This document shows positions 1 to 10,246 of a stretch of 64,000 bases of DNA, piece by piece. Below the pieces are notes generated by a model that had not been told where the DNA came from, searched no databases, and was given only the letters and a program-made list of their open reading frames with translations. The DNA comes from Chionoecetes opilio (taxonomy: Eukaryota > Arthropoda > Malacostraca > Decapoda > Majidae), in the NCBI GenBank assembly GCA_016584305.1, contig JACEEZ010025355.1, positions 521,315-585,314 of the forward strand, written 5' to 3'. Positions within the stretch are counted from its first letter, which is position 1. Each line of letters begins with the position of its first letter. Made by a program: the position numbers and the translations under genes.

Positions 1-231
1 ATAATGACCTTTATTTAATGTGTTTTACTGTGTTTTATGTGATAATCTTATAGAACAAACATTTCTGAAGATAACAGTATATCCTTTATACATGTATAAC
101 ATGATATACTGCGGGGTCATGCCTTGAGAACTTCCCCGGGTCTAGAGTGAACGGAGAAGCCCTGGCATTAAGATGGCGCCCATAAATCGAGTTGTCGCTA
201 CTCTATTATTCAAGGTACTCTATTCAAGGTA

Positions 232-572
232 CTCTAGTTAGCGTCACCGAGTGGGGTTCTCGAAGACCCGAGTTCGATCCCGAGTGAGACCCATAAATCC
301 ACTTAAAATCGTTCAGCACCGTGGAGTGGCCTAAGAACACCCACATGCCCTGCCCATTAACTCTACCTTCGATTGCGAGTGCATCGGAAGACACAGGGGG
401 CGTCATGAGCATCAAATCACAGGCGCCACTATAAAAATCCTGCCTGCGCCACCACAGGCGAGGGCCAACCATCATAGCCCTCAAGTGAGCCTCCAGGGCC
501 TATCATCTGAGCCCTGGAGGTCACTGCCTACAGGCGCTATAGGCATAGATGTAAAAAAAAAAAAAAAAAAAA
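232..572 (+). repeat. tRNA-derived SINE, 5'-truncated, A-tailed
   Basis: The start resembles the second half of a tRNA gene: a B-box-like GAGTTCGATCCC follows GTCACCGAGTGG, and the A box is lost. A tRNA-unrelated body and a run of about 20 A close the element. The same body occurs at 3635-5297 (split) and 38165-38391 (minus). The A tail and repeated consensus point to LINE-mediated retroposition. It is not a functional tRNA. Confidence 0.75.
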
Positions 573-806
573 ACCTGTCCATTATAGGTTGTGCTGCTAT
601 ACTCTGGTCCCAAGTGCTTGTAAATGCTTGGAATGGACTCAGTCGTCAGATAGTAAGTGCGGAGTCAGTAGGGAGCTTTAAAAGGAGGCTGGATAAATTC
701 ATGGATGGGGATGAAAGGTGGATGTAGGTAGTATTAATTAACAGTAACTACTACGTGTAGGTCTCGCGGCCTCTTGTAGCTTCCTTATTTTCTTATGTTC
801 TAGTGA
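573..806 (+). mobile_element. CR1/L2-like non-LTR retrotransposon 3' end
   Basis: This copy follows the SINE A tail directly. It encodes the last codons of a reverse-transcriptase polyprotein (WNGLSRQ, then GSFKRRLDKFMDGDERW), then a short 3' UTR ending CTTATTTTCTTATGTTCT. That C-terminus (WN.LP, SFK.RLDK) is typical of CR1/L2-type LINEs. The same 3' end recurs about ten times in the window on both strands. It is 5'-truncated and non-functional. Confidence 0.75.
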
Positions 807-1182
807 TGTCTGGTGTTTGCGGCTAAAAGCTTGATAGGTCAGCCACAGACTAGAGAAACTCTTAAACTCTTTTATTGTTTATTCAAGGTTTACGTAGATT
901 CAGTAGATACATTTCTCGTGTCACAGAGTCTGTATTTTTTACAAGGGTATATTTTTCTTTCTCTTTTAGATCGATAGAGTTAGTTTTGAAACGCTTACAT
1001 CGCGGGAACCTCAATGGTGTGGCTCGTGGTAAATACTAAGTTAAATACGGGGTGCAATTACCGTAGACTTTTCATCACCAATCCTGAGTCTACCGGACGC
1101 GTTGATACGGGATTTATGACTGTATTCTCTCGTACCTTCGTAAGGGACTGACGAAAATGTGTACAGTGTGATAAGCTGTCAC

Positions 1183-1473
<291 letters not shown>

Positions 1474-1867
1474 ACACTGGTAAATGTGAAGTTTATATAG
1501 ATTTGCAAATAGCATCAAAATGTATTCCGTTGACTGGTAGAGCTTTACATAGTAAGACTGCCACTACAGTCAGCGTCCCAGTCAGAGCGCACTCCACACG
1601 CTGCTTTAGAGGTCATGTATTCTGCAGCGTGTGTTGCACTGAAGGGGATGCCTCATGCCTGCACTGCACTGCCCTGCCAACGCCTGAGAAGGTACTACGT
1701 GGTCTGAGGTGTTATTTTTTTGTCTTTAATCCGCTAAATAATCCGATACCGTAGCAGCGTATATTCAGTGCAGTCGTGCGGGCCTTTATTTTCCATAGAT
1801 TGATTGGATGCTGAGAGACTAAGTAATTGAATATGACACATTCCCGGTTTTCCTTTCCGTGCAGTGA

Positions 1868-2175
1868 AAGAGGCCTCAGGGTGGGGGGTGAGGGGAGGTG
1901 CAGCGGGGTAGGGGAGGGGAGGTGCAGGGGAAGCTAGGGGGGGTGAGTGGGTGTGCAGGGGGGGGGGATGAGTGGAGGTGAAGGGGGGGTGCTGGAGGGG
2001 ATGAGGGGAGGTGCAGGGGAAGCTAGGGGGTGAGTGGGTGTGCAGGGGGGGTGAGTGGAGGTGAAGGGGGGGTGCTGGAGGGGATGAGGGGAGGTGCAGG
2101 GGAAGCCAGGGGGTGAGGGGAGGTGCAGGGGAAGCTAGGGGGTGAGTGGAGGTGCTGGAGGGGACGGGGGGGGGG
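1868..2175. repeat. G-rich minisatellite
   Basis: Irregular tandem copies of AGGGGAGGTGCAGGGGAAGC and GGGGTGAGTGGAGGTG give a strong G/C strand bias, with many runs of three or more G. The open frame on the minus strand (proline/serine/histidine-rich) is a by-product of the repeat. The G runs could form quadruplexes; that is inference. Confidence 0.8.
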
Positions 2176-2541
2176 CGGGAGAGAAGGCCGAGCGTGGAAT
2201 GCATGGCGTCAATAATTTGTTTCAATTTTGTTTCCAAGGAACACAGAAATCCCGAATACATGTGTTGCCTTGTGCTCCGCGTGCCGTAAAAGGCGATTAA
2301 AATGGACGAGGTAACTTTAAGCTTCTGTTGGTAGCTTTCCACCATGTAGAAAAAAGGGGAACAGAATTTTATATAGTTCTTTGTACTTTTTCATTCCGTG
2401 ACTTATAATTTTTTTTATTCCTTTATTTAACCTTCAAAATAGTGAAATAGGAATGTGTAGTAGGGAAGTGTATAATGTATAATTATAGTGTAGGAAGTGT
2501 ATAGTGGGAAGTGTAGCGTAAAAGTGTATAGTAGAGAAAGC

Positions 2542-2576
2542 ACCCACCCACCCACCCACCCACCCACCCACCCACC

Positions 2577-2639
<63 letters not shown>
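2542..2639. repeat. Compound microsatellite (ACCC)n(AC)n
   Basis: About 11 copies of ACCC run without a break into about 25 copies of AC, suggesting conversion of one repeat type from the other by slippage. The flanks (2176-2541 and 2640-2940) show no gene. Confidence 0.9.
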
Positions 2640-2643
<4 letters not shown>

Positions 2644-2939
2644 TCGTATTTGCAAAGTTGTTTTCTTTTTGTAGTTTTTTGTTTATGTACTGAATTTCTA
2701 TGTTATCAGTTTTGCTTTCCTTTCTTTTTTTCTTTGTTTTTCATCTTGCCTTAATTCTTTTCCCCAGATATGTTACTTTTCGTAATTTGTTACGCCATTT
2801 TCTTTGCGTGTGTTAATGTTGTAACCTTAAGGGGAGAAAAGCTGTGTTCTCCCTTCATGGAAATATATCATATTATGGAATATAATGATAATGATAAAAC
2901 AATATTATTGATAATATTAAGTTTTAGGTGCTACTATAG

Positions 2940-3075
2940 CGGGCGGTCTACATCGGGGTCTGCAGTCTACGGTACCCTAATGTGCGGTCTACCAAGATCC
3001 CACCTGATCTGACCTGACCTGACTACCGCATAGCTGTAATGTGCAGTCTGACAAGACCACACCTGACCTGACCTG
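2940..3075 (-). repeat. Isolated degenerate satellite-like copies
   Basis: GTGCGGTCTACC occurs here, the reverse complement of the GGTAGACCGCAC core of the satellite at 5664-13941. A second diverged copy (GTGCAGTCTGACAAGACC) follows, plus short CCTGACCTGA repeats. It may be an outlying, inverted relic of that satellite. Confidence 0.4.
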
Positions 3076-3151
3076 TCATGACCTGAGTACCGGGACCCTA
3101 CTCAACCTTGTAAAATGGGGATCAATGAAGTAATGTTTCAGTATCCTCCTA

Positions 3152-3632
3152 CCGTAGATAACAGTAAAGTCGCCACCTGCAGTCATGTCGCCAGGCGCCA
3201 TATATTACGAATTATAGCCTTACTACTGATTTTTATGTGCCACTGAAGATGATACACAGTAGTTTATATTATGACTGTATAATCTACCCTGTTTCAGCGT
3301 TGTTTTATGCTATGTATCTGCAAGTACGTATAGACGGTTTACAATTTCACTACGCATTTTTTTTTCGGGCGACGACGACAGCGGTACGATACTCAGTAAA
3401 TAAACACTAGATGGCGACTCTACTGTTGGTAGCCACTTTGTAGATATTTTTGTAATTTTTTCATTTATAGCCCTAATATGACACAGATGAAGACACAAAA
3501 TGACAAAGATTCTCCAGATAGCCCCTTCTAACTTTCCTGAAATCATGCATGTAGAAATGTAAGTATTAACGCCACCACACGTCTCTAAACAGAAGAAAAA
3601 AGTTGTCCTGGCGACTTTACTGTTATCTACGG
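3152..3632. mobile_element. Tc1/mariner-like MITE, TA target duplication
   Basis: Terminal inverted repeats begin CCGTAGATAACAGTAAAGTC and are flanked by TA on both sides (3150-3151 and 3633-3634). The length is 481 bp with no transposase. A longer relative with the same ends is at 46929-47609. A piece of its right-hand interior reappears at 48548-48630. Confidence 0.8.
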
Positions 3633-4109
3633 TAAGGCGGGAGGCGGTAGCAGAGTGGTTAGCGTCACCGAGTGGCGTTCTCGAAGAGTCCGAGTTCGAT
3701 CCCGAGTGAGACCCATAAATCCACTTAAAATATTTCTGCACCGTCGAGTGGCCTAAGAACGGGTACATAAAAACACTGGATCTGACCGGATCTGACCGGA
3801 TCGGAGCAGTAAACACCGGATTGGAGCTATAAAATGGCCAAATGAGGGACATTAAGCATTTTAAGGCACTGGGCGACAGTTTTGTGGGGTTAATGCCCCT
3901 AATTATAACCATAATTAGATCGAAAATTATGTAAAAATACTTTGATTCGACCGTTATCTTCAGAAGTAGCAATATTTTATTTTTACTCGCTATATCAAGG
4001 TGAAGGTTAATAGTTTTAAGGGTGCACATTCGAGTTTCCTTCTCTTTTCTATGTAGAAACTTACTTTGACAAGCATATCTCAAAAGAGAAAGCGCCGTCC
4101 ACCTTCACA

Positions 4110-4304
4110 CTACTTTGGGCAGTGGAACTGCAATGCATCATCCTCCCAGAGTACGATGTTGGCACGTGACAAAGGTACACATTTGTTATGCACCCAGCCA
4201 GTACAACTGCTATATTCTATAAAGTCAGATAGACATTCTTGTTTGCACTGTGTACAAGGGTATTGCGCAAAAGCGGCTTTCCTTCGAGTGATACAGTGAG
4301 ACAT
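4110..4304 (-). pseudogene. Short PHD-like Cys/His fragment
   Basis: A 64-codon minus-strand frame contains CTQC, a later Cys, then WVHNKCV and FHCPK, an order reminiscent of the CxxC...HxxC pattern of PHD-type zinc fingers found at the start of some LINE proteins. It is too short and lacks enough metal ligands to be called a domain. Together with the neighbouring reverse-transcriptase fragment it is probably retrotransposon-derived. Confidence 0.3.
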
Positions 4305-4348
4305 TTTGTTCCTTTAACATTAACTTTACAAGTTGTATCATCAATCAA

Positions 4349-4546
4349 TCATTTTAAGTACTCAGCCCAACGAGCCATCTGCCCACCCATGTCCGACACG
4401 AGGCGCCCATCTGCTGTTCGAATAGCACTCACCCGAGAAGGAGACTTGGAACGGAGCTTCTTCAGGGCTCGGTAGGCGGGTCGGAGGTCATTAGCGTTCA
4501 AATGACTACCCATACTTGTGTAACCATACTTGTAATTGCTACCCAT
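4349..4546 (-). pseudogene. LINE polyprotein fragment
   Basis: The minus-strand frame contains AYRALKKLRSKSPSR, then RTADGRLVSDMGGQMARWAEY. This matches the linker just before the reverse-transcriptase core in many arthropod non-LTR elements (ADG..VSD....RWAEYF). There is no intact catalytic domain. It lies inside the TIR element at 3761-5066. Confidence 0.6.
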
Positions 4547-5297
4547 ACTCTTGACACCTCTGTGTTATCTTGAGTCCTGGTTACAACAGTTCCATGTCAG
4601 TTCCAAGATCAATGAATTTAATTGCAATTTTAGTTCACAACACATAGGTAGCGGAAAATAGAGATCTGCTCAAACCCAGTTGCTCACATGGTAATTGCTA
4701 CCGATACTCTTGACACAACTGTAAACAAAAATACGTTTCATGTTGTGTTTTCAGGGTACAAACTTCAATACAGCATCGTCACGTGCTGACACCTGGCGAA
4801 TGGTTGGTGAACAATTTGAGAAACTGAATTTGCGGTTTGAATCTGAGTTGCATCTGAGAGATCGCTGTTCAATATAAAATGCCCGTGTTATAAGTTATCT
4901 CTTAATATCGATATTTGATAAACTATGATACAACTACGCCTAATGTCATGTATATATTCTCTTTTTAGACGCTATTAAAACCCCTTTGGCCCTATTCACC
5001 CCTCCGATCCGGTGTTTACTGCTCAGATCCGGTCAGATCTGGTCAGATCCGGTGTTTTTATGGACCGCCTAAGAACACTCACATGCTGCCCATAACTCTA
5101 CCTTCGATTGCGAGTGCATTGGAGGACACAGAGGGGCGGCATGAGCCTCTAATCACAGGCGTCACTATAAAAATCCTGCCTGCGCCCACGGGCGAGGGCC
5201 AACCATCACAGCCCTCAAGTGAGCCTCCAGGGGCTACCATCCCACCCCACCCCTGGAGGTCACTGCCTACAGGCGCTATAAGCATAAATGTGAAGAA

Positions 5298-5663
5298 AAA
5301 AATTCAAGCCGAGAACATCAGTGTGACACACCTCTACAATGCTGCCTTAGACATCAATGCATTACAATGCTTACACATCTGAACCCTCTACAATGCTGTT
5401 GAAAGAATTTTACAGAAGTGTCATCTTGACAGAAGAAACGGCGGTTACGTTTATACGTGGCAGCAATCTTGTGGACGCACCACAAGAAGCAGAGCCTTGT
5501 CATCGATGTGGTAGTGTTATGCAAGAAAAAGAAAACGTTCTTTTGTTTGTCTGTTTTGTTTTTCTATAATACTCTACTGTATAATAGACACTATCATATA
5601 GCAATAATAAGTTAATTGCAGCCTGAAGTGTAAGAGTGTAGGGTGTAGGTACTAAAAGAAGTG
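5298..5663. other. Unannotated spacer
   Basis: Low-complexity AT-rich sequence lies between the SINE and the satellite. A frame of about 70 codons exists but has no recognisable domain. Nothing else is seen. Confidence 0.5.
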
Positions 5664-7273
5664 TAGACCGCACACTATAATGTTAAATGTCCCGGTAAAC
5701 CGCACGCTATAGTGTTAAATGTCCCGGTAAACCGCATGCTATAGCGCAAATGTCCCGGTAGACCGCACACTATAGTGTTAACTGTTAAATGTCCCGGTAA
5801 ACCGCATGCTATAGCGCAAATGTCCCGGTAGACCGGACGCTATAGTGTTAAATGTCCCGGTAAACCGCACGCTATAGTGTTAAATGTCCCGGTAAACCGC
5901 ATGCTATAGCGCAAATGTCCCGGTAGACCGCACACTATAGTGTTAAATGTCCCGGTAAACCGCATGCTATAGCGCAAATGTCCCGGTAAACCGCACGCTA
6001 TAGTGTTAAATGTCCCGGTAAACCGCATGCTATAGCGCAAATGTCCCGGTAGACCGCACACTATAGTGTTAAATGTCCCGGTAAACCGCACGCTATAGTG
6101 TTAAATGTCCCGGTAAACCGCATGCTATAGCGCAAATGTCCCGGTAAACCGCATGCTATAGCGCAAATGTCCCGGTAGACCGCACACTATAGTGTTAAAT
6201 GTCCCGGTAGACCGCATGCTATAGTGTTAAATGTCCCGGTAGACCGCACACTATAGTGTTAAATGTCCCGGTAAACCGCACACTATAGTGTAAAATGTCC
6301 CGGTAGACCGCACACTATAGTGTTAAATGTCCCGGTAAACCGCACACTATAGTGTAAAATGTCCCGGTAAACCGCACACTATAGTGTAAAATGTCCCGGT
6401 AGACCGCACACTATAGTGTTAAATGTCCCGGTAAACCGCACACTATAGTGTTAAATGTCCCGGTAAACCGCACACTATAGTGTTAAATGTCCCGGTAAAC
6501 CGCACACTATAGTGTAAAATGTCCCGGTAGACCGCACACTATAGTGCAAATATCCCGGTAAACCGCACACTATAGTGTTAAATGTCCCGGTAAACCGCAC
6601 ACTATAGTGTTAAATGTCCCGGTAGACCGCACACTATAGTGTTAAATGTCCCGGTAAACCGCACACTATAGTGTTAAATGTCCCGGTAAACCGCACACTA
6701 TAGTGTTAAATGTCCCGGTAGACCGCATGCTATAGCGCAAATGTCCCGGTAGACCGCACACTATAGTGCAAATATCCCGGTAGACCGCACACTATAGTGT
6801 TAAATGTCCCGGTAAACCGCACACTATAGTGTAAAATGTCCCGGTAGACTGCACACTATAGTGTTAAATATCCCGGTAAACCGCACACTATAGTGTAAAA
6901 TGTCCCGGTAGACCGCACACTATAGTGTTAAATGTCCCGGTAAACCGCACACTATAGTGCAAATATCCCGGTAGACCGCACACTATAGTGTTAAATGTTC
7001 GGTAAACCGCATGCTATAGTGCAAATGCCCCGGTAGACCGCACGCTATAGTGCAAATATCCCGGTAGACCGCACACTATAGTGTTAAATGTCCCGGTAAA
7101 CCGCACGCTATAGTGCAAATGTCCCGGTAGACCGCACGCTATAGTGCAAATGTCCCGGTAGACCGCACGCTATAGTGCAAATGTCCCGGTAGACCGCACG
7201 CTATAGTGCAAATGTCCCGGTAGACCGCACGTTATAGTGCAAATATCCCGGTAGACCGCACGCTATACGTAGT
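5664..7273. repeat. 31-32-bp satellite array, left block (about 50 copies)
   Basis: Tandem copies of the core CCCGGTAAACCGCACACTAT plus AGTGTTAAATGT give a 32-bp period; a 31-bp variant reads GCATGCTATAGCGCAAAT. Most copies carry a palindrome around CTATAG (CACTATAGTG or GCTATAGC). Variants are mixed on the left, become uniform CACACTATAGTGT in the middle, and change to GTAGACCGCACGC near the right edge, which matches the block beyond 10247. The array is cut at 7281 by the hAT element. Confidence 0.95.
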
Positions 7274-7455
7274 ACAACTATCAGTGGCGGATTTAGGTAT
7301 GGGCGACATGGGCAATCGCCCAGGGCGGCATCGACACGGGGGCGGCATGGAGCGTCCGCAAAATATATATATAATAATTATTATTATTATCATTATAATA
7401 ATAACACACTTATCTTTCTGCTTCTCGCTTAACCTCTCTCTCGGGAGAGAAAAAG

Positions 7456-7521
<66 letters not shown>

Positions 7522-7694
7522 CATAAACACGGTATTAGCCGACGTGTACAAAACTATTCGGGTTGTCTTTCAGAGCATCATACTAATTACGGGTAACTTG
7601 TGCCCGTCTCCCAGACAGACAACTTGTCATCCCCTTTTTCACTCACAAGACTCGCGGTGACACAACGACTTAATCTGGTGATTTATAAAATAAA

Positions 7695-9221
7695 ATGTCT
7701 AACACTTCTGTGGACAAAATAAAACTGTGCAAGTACATCCTGATCAGTGTGTTGGTGGCCGTGGGGGTGGCCCTCGGTGCCCTCCTGTGGGGCGCCTGGC
7801 AGGACGCCCTGAGGGACGCCGAGCGGCTGTCCGAGGTGGTGCAGGCGTGGGACCACAAGGCGCTGCACGCCACTGTGGCATGGCAGCTACAGGAGCTCCT
7901 GGCTCACCAGGGGTGGCTGGGACCTCTGCGCCCCGCCCCACCTCGAGACCCCCGGGAGGCCTGCGTGGCCCCAGGGGATGTGCCGTGGTGGCACCGCCTG
8001 GTGGAGACTAAGCGGTTCCTCGGCTGTCTGGAGGTGGAGGTGGCGAGGGCAGAACACGAGCATGAGGAGTTTGAATCAAAACTCCTTTGTGTTGCTCTGT
8101 TTTTCCTCGGATTTGTTGCCCTGTTGGTTGTCCGGAGCTTCGTTTCTTACTTTTCTTGCGGCGGAACCAAGAAAGTGAAGCAAGATCGGTGTGCCGATGG
8201 TGCAGGCATCGCAGCAGAAGCTCCAGACCAGGATAACACAGCGGCTGATCAGAATGAGACCGACTCTTCTGAAATGGTTGATGAGGAACCATCAGAGGAT
8301 ACTGACGTGACAACTTCAAGTGTCATGGAGCAGCGCGGGGAGACGCGCGACCACGCCGAGGACCTTGTCGAGGATCCACAGGAGCAAGAAGCCCCAGCGG
8401 AAGGGAAAGGCTCTAAGAAGCGTACCAAACGGAAGAAGAAGAAAACTCTTGTCAAAAGTGAAGAGCCTGAGGACGACTCTGGCGAATGGCAAACTGTGTG
8501 TAGAAAGCAGAAGAAATGCCGTGACAAGGACTCAGACAAGGAGGAAGGCACCAAGGCTGTGCAGGAGAGCGTTGCGCCTCCAAAGCCAGCCAAGAAACGC
8601 GTTAAGGGCCGGCGACAAGCAGTGCCAAAGGACAACTCCCAAGTACAGGTGCGCAACTCCTGGAAGGAAGACACGGTGACGGTGTTGCTGACGGTGCCGC
8701 CGGGCAGACGGCAGCACGTCATCGGCCCGCGGGGGAACACTGTCCAAAAGCTGAGACAGGACTACCCCAGCGTGCGTGTGACGGTGCCCCTGTCCCAGGA
8801 TCGCACCTCAAACCATGTCACCCTCACAGGCCTTAAGAGTCAGGTGGCCGCCGCCGCCAAGGACATCACCGGCCGCCTGGAGGCTGTCGAGGCACAGCTG
8901 CGTGAGGCAGCCGAGCGTCGTAAGGCGGCCAGAACAAAGGTGGTTCTTGACGTGGCCCCTGACATGCGGCGCCACGTGGTGGGCCCCGGGGGCGAGGCCC
9001 TGATCAGGCTGGCACAGGAGTACCCCGGTGTGAGGGTGTCGGTGCCCCCCGCTACCAACACAGAGTCACGCCAAGTAAGGATCACGGGGCCTCCCGCCGA
9101 GGTGGCCGCCGTGGAGGCCTGCCTCAAGGCACACCTGCAGGCGGCGGAGCGGCGGCGGCTACAGCGGCTACTGAAGCTGTACAGGCAACAGTATAGCGCC
9201 TATGCGGCGGCCAAGAAGTGA
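7695..9221 (+). CDS. Membrane-anchored protein with two KH domains (vigilin-like)
   Basis: An uninterrupted 508-codon frame. Residues about 14-32 (ILISVLVAVGVALGALLW) and 131-152 (LLCVALFFLGFVALLVV) are hydrophobic, suggesting a membrane hairpin, probably ER. Residues 155-320 are charged, acidic then Lys-rich, with KRTKRKKKK and DDSGEWQTV. Two KH domains follow (about 325-395 and 414-484) with GxxG loops IGPRGN and VGPGGE and the I/V...VTLTG or VRITG strands typical of vigilin-type KH repeats. The C-terminus is Arg/Gln-rich. KH domains bind single-stranded RNA, so a role in tethering RNA to membranes is plausible but is inference. The ATG is the first in frame; a TATAAAA-like stretch lies about 10 bp before it. 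No introns are visible, and GC content is far higher than in the flanks. It sits inside hAT ends, so it may be a captured retrocopy. The whole frame is intact, which argues for recent arrival or selection. Confidence 0.85.
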   Translation: MSNTSVDKIKLCKYILISVLVAVGVALGALLWGAWQDALRDAERLSEVVQAWDHKALHATVAWQLQELLAHQGWLGPLRPAPPRDPREACVAPGDVPWWHRLVETKRFLGCLEVEVARAEHEHEEFESKLLCVALFFLGFVALLVVRSFVSYFSCGGTKKVKQDRCADGAGIAAEAPDQDNTAADQNETDSSEMVDEEPSEDTDVTTSSVMEQRGETRDHAEDLVEDPQEQEAPAEGKGSKKRTKRKKKKTLVKSEEPEDDSGEWQTVCRKQKKCRDKDSDKEEGTKAVQESVAPPKPAKKRVKGRRQAVPKDNSQVQVRNSWKEDTVTVLLTVPPGRRQHVIGPRGNTVQKLRQDYPSVRVTVPLSQDRTSNHVTLTGLKSQVAAAAKDITGRLEAVEAQLREAAERRKAARTKVVLDVAPDMRRHVVGPGGEALIRLAQEYPGVRVSVPPATNTESRQVRITGPPAEVAAVEACLKAHLQAAERRRLQRLLKLYRQQYSAYAAAKK

Positions 9222-9880
9222 GGAGCTCGCTGATGATCACGTCATGACTCCCTCCTTGATGTCCTCCCCGCCGTGACCCGTGGTTCACGCTGTGACTCAA
9301 CACGGTGACCCAACACGGTGACCTCCGAACGCCTGGCACGCCACGCCTTGTGACCCATTCCCGGGTGTCTCCACTACTCAGGTGGTGACAATAGTTACTA
9401 TCTCATGTGTCTTTGATCTCTTTTCTTAAATCTGGTTATTTTTCTTGTACTTTTCTTATCATGGCCAAGGCTGACACTGCATGTTTGTTTGTTGCCAGGA
9501 ATTCCCGACACCTCGTTGTATATCTAGGGTGTTTCCATTCGTCAAAATGTTTAATAGTTCTGTTTAATTATTTTTAATTTTATAATATATATATTTAATA
9601 ATTTGTTATTATTTCTAAATTAATTTTGTAAAAATATCACTAAGACAAAATAAGTCACGATGAAAAAGTCGAAGAAAAAGAAAAAAATATTAAATCTTAC
9701 TATAAGTCTTACTATAATCAAAGATTCTTTACCACATAGAGGGTCTTTGCTATCATTCACCGTCTGTCCGTCTGTCCATGTGTAGGCCCACAGCCAAGGC
9801 TCCGCCCTACTGTCCCAATTTCACCCGAACTTTCAGGAAAGGTTAGTCATCCTTGAGATGGCTGTAAGCTATATTAGGCC
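9222..9880. other. 3' flank of the KH gene
   Basis: Short repeats of GTGACC/ACACGGTGA follow the stop codon. An AT-rich stretch (9555-9720) could contain polyadenylation sites but has no clear AATAAA. Then comes a segment with CCGTCTGTCCGTCTGTCC. A poly-G run is at 9906-9930. No gene is seen. Confidence 0.5.
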
Positions 9881-10246
9881 AGGTTGATCCAATTTCTTCA
9901 TAGTTCAGAAAATTGGGGGGGGGGGGGGGGTTGCACCCTGGGGCATAGGCCTACCTGGCACAGGAGACACTTTTGTGTTTCTGATTTTTACCTTCCGCCG
10001 CCCCCCCCCCTCTCTCTCTCTGCCTCGAGGAAGATGGAAGAAGAGAGAGAGATTCATAAACACGGTGCTACGTGTACAAAGCCATTCGGATTGTCTTTCA
10101 GAGCAGCATACTTATTACGGGTAACTTTTGCTAGTAATAACAATAATAAATATTAATAATAAATAATAAGTAATTTTGTAGTTCCTAATATCTTAATAAA
10201 AAAGTAAAGGTTTGCCCAGGGCGCCACACAAGCCACTGAGCCACTG

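Larger units (their letters stand above)
3761..5066. mobile_element. TIR DNA transposon with 10-bp target duplication
   Basis: The ends are long inverted repeats (about 60 bp): left GGGTACATAAAAACAC, right end reverse complement GGTCCATAAAAACACC, each followed by repeats of GGATCTGACC. GCCTAAGAAC flanks it on both sides (3751-3760, 5067-5076). A 9-10 bp duplication with long TIRs resembles Mutator-like elements, but no transposase is present, so the superfamily is uncertain. Inside are a LINE reverse-transcriptase relic (4349-4546) and a minus-strand Cys-rich frame. Confidence 0.7.
3635..5297 (+). repeat. tRNA-derived SINE split by a 1.3-kb insertion
   Basis: The 5' half (3635-3760) has a good A box (TAGCAGAGTGG) and B box (GAGTTCGATCCC). 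The 3' half resumes at 5067 and ends in an A-rich tail. Joining the halves restores the consensus seen at 232-572. The interruption is the TIR element at 3761-5066, with GCCTAAGAAC duplicated on both sides. Confidence 0.8.
7282..10246. mobile_element. hAT-like element carrying a KH-domain gene
   Basis: The left end is CAGTGGCGGATTTAGG and the right end is ...GCCACTGAGCCACTG, so the tips are inverted (CAGTGGC/GCCACTG). The subterminal GGCGACATGGGCAA pairs with GGCGCCCTGGGCAA from the other end. A perfect 8-bp duplication, ACAACTAT, flanks it (7274-7281, 10247-10254), the hallmark of hAT insertion. No transposase is encoded. The cargo is the ORF at 7695-9221. Two direct copies of a 75-bp internal sequence (7519-7592, 10050-10127, starting ATTCATAAACACGGT) bracket the cargo. 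A (GA)n tract is at 7459-7519. Confidence 0.8.

Noticed and set aside
1734..2345. 203-codon minus-strand frame rich in Pro/Ser/His
   Set aside because: It is produced by the G-rich minisatellite, with no conserved domain.
3310..4083. 257-codon minus-strand frame
   Set aside because: It runs across the MITE, the SINE and a transposon border, so it cannot be one ancestral gene.
5840..6091. Repetitive frame in the satellite
   Set aside because: Period-driven repeat translation.
8249..8740. 163-codon frame opposite the KH gene
   Set aside because: Shadow of the real, domain-bearing + strand frame.
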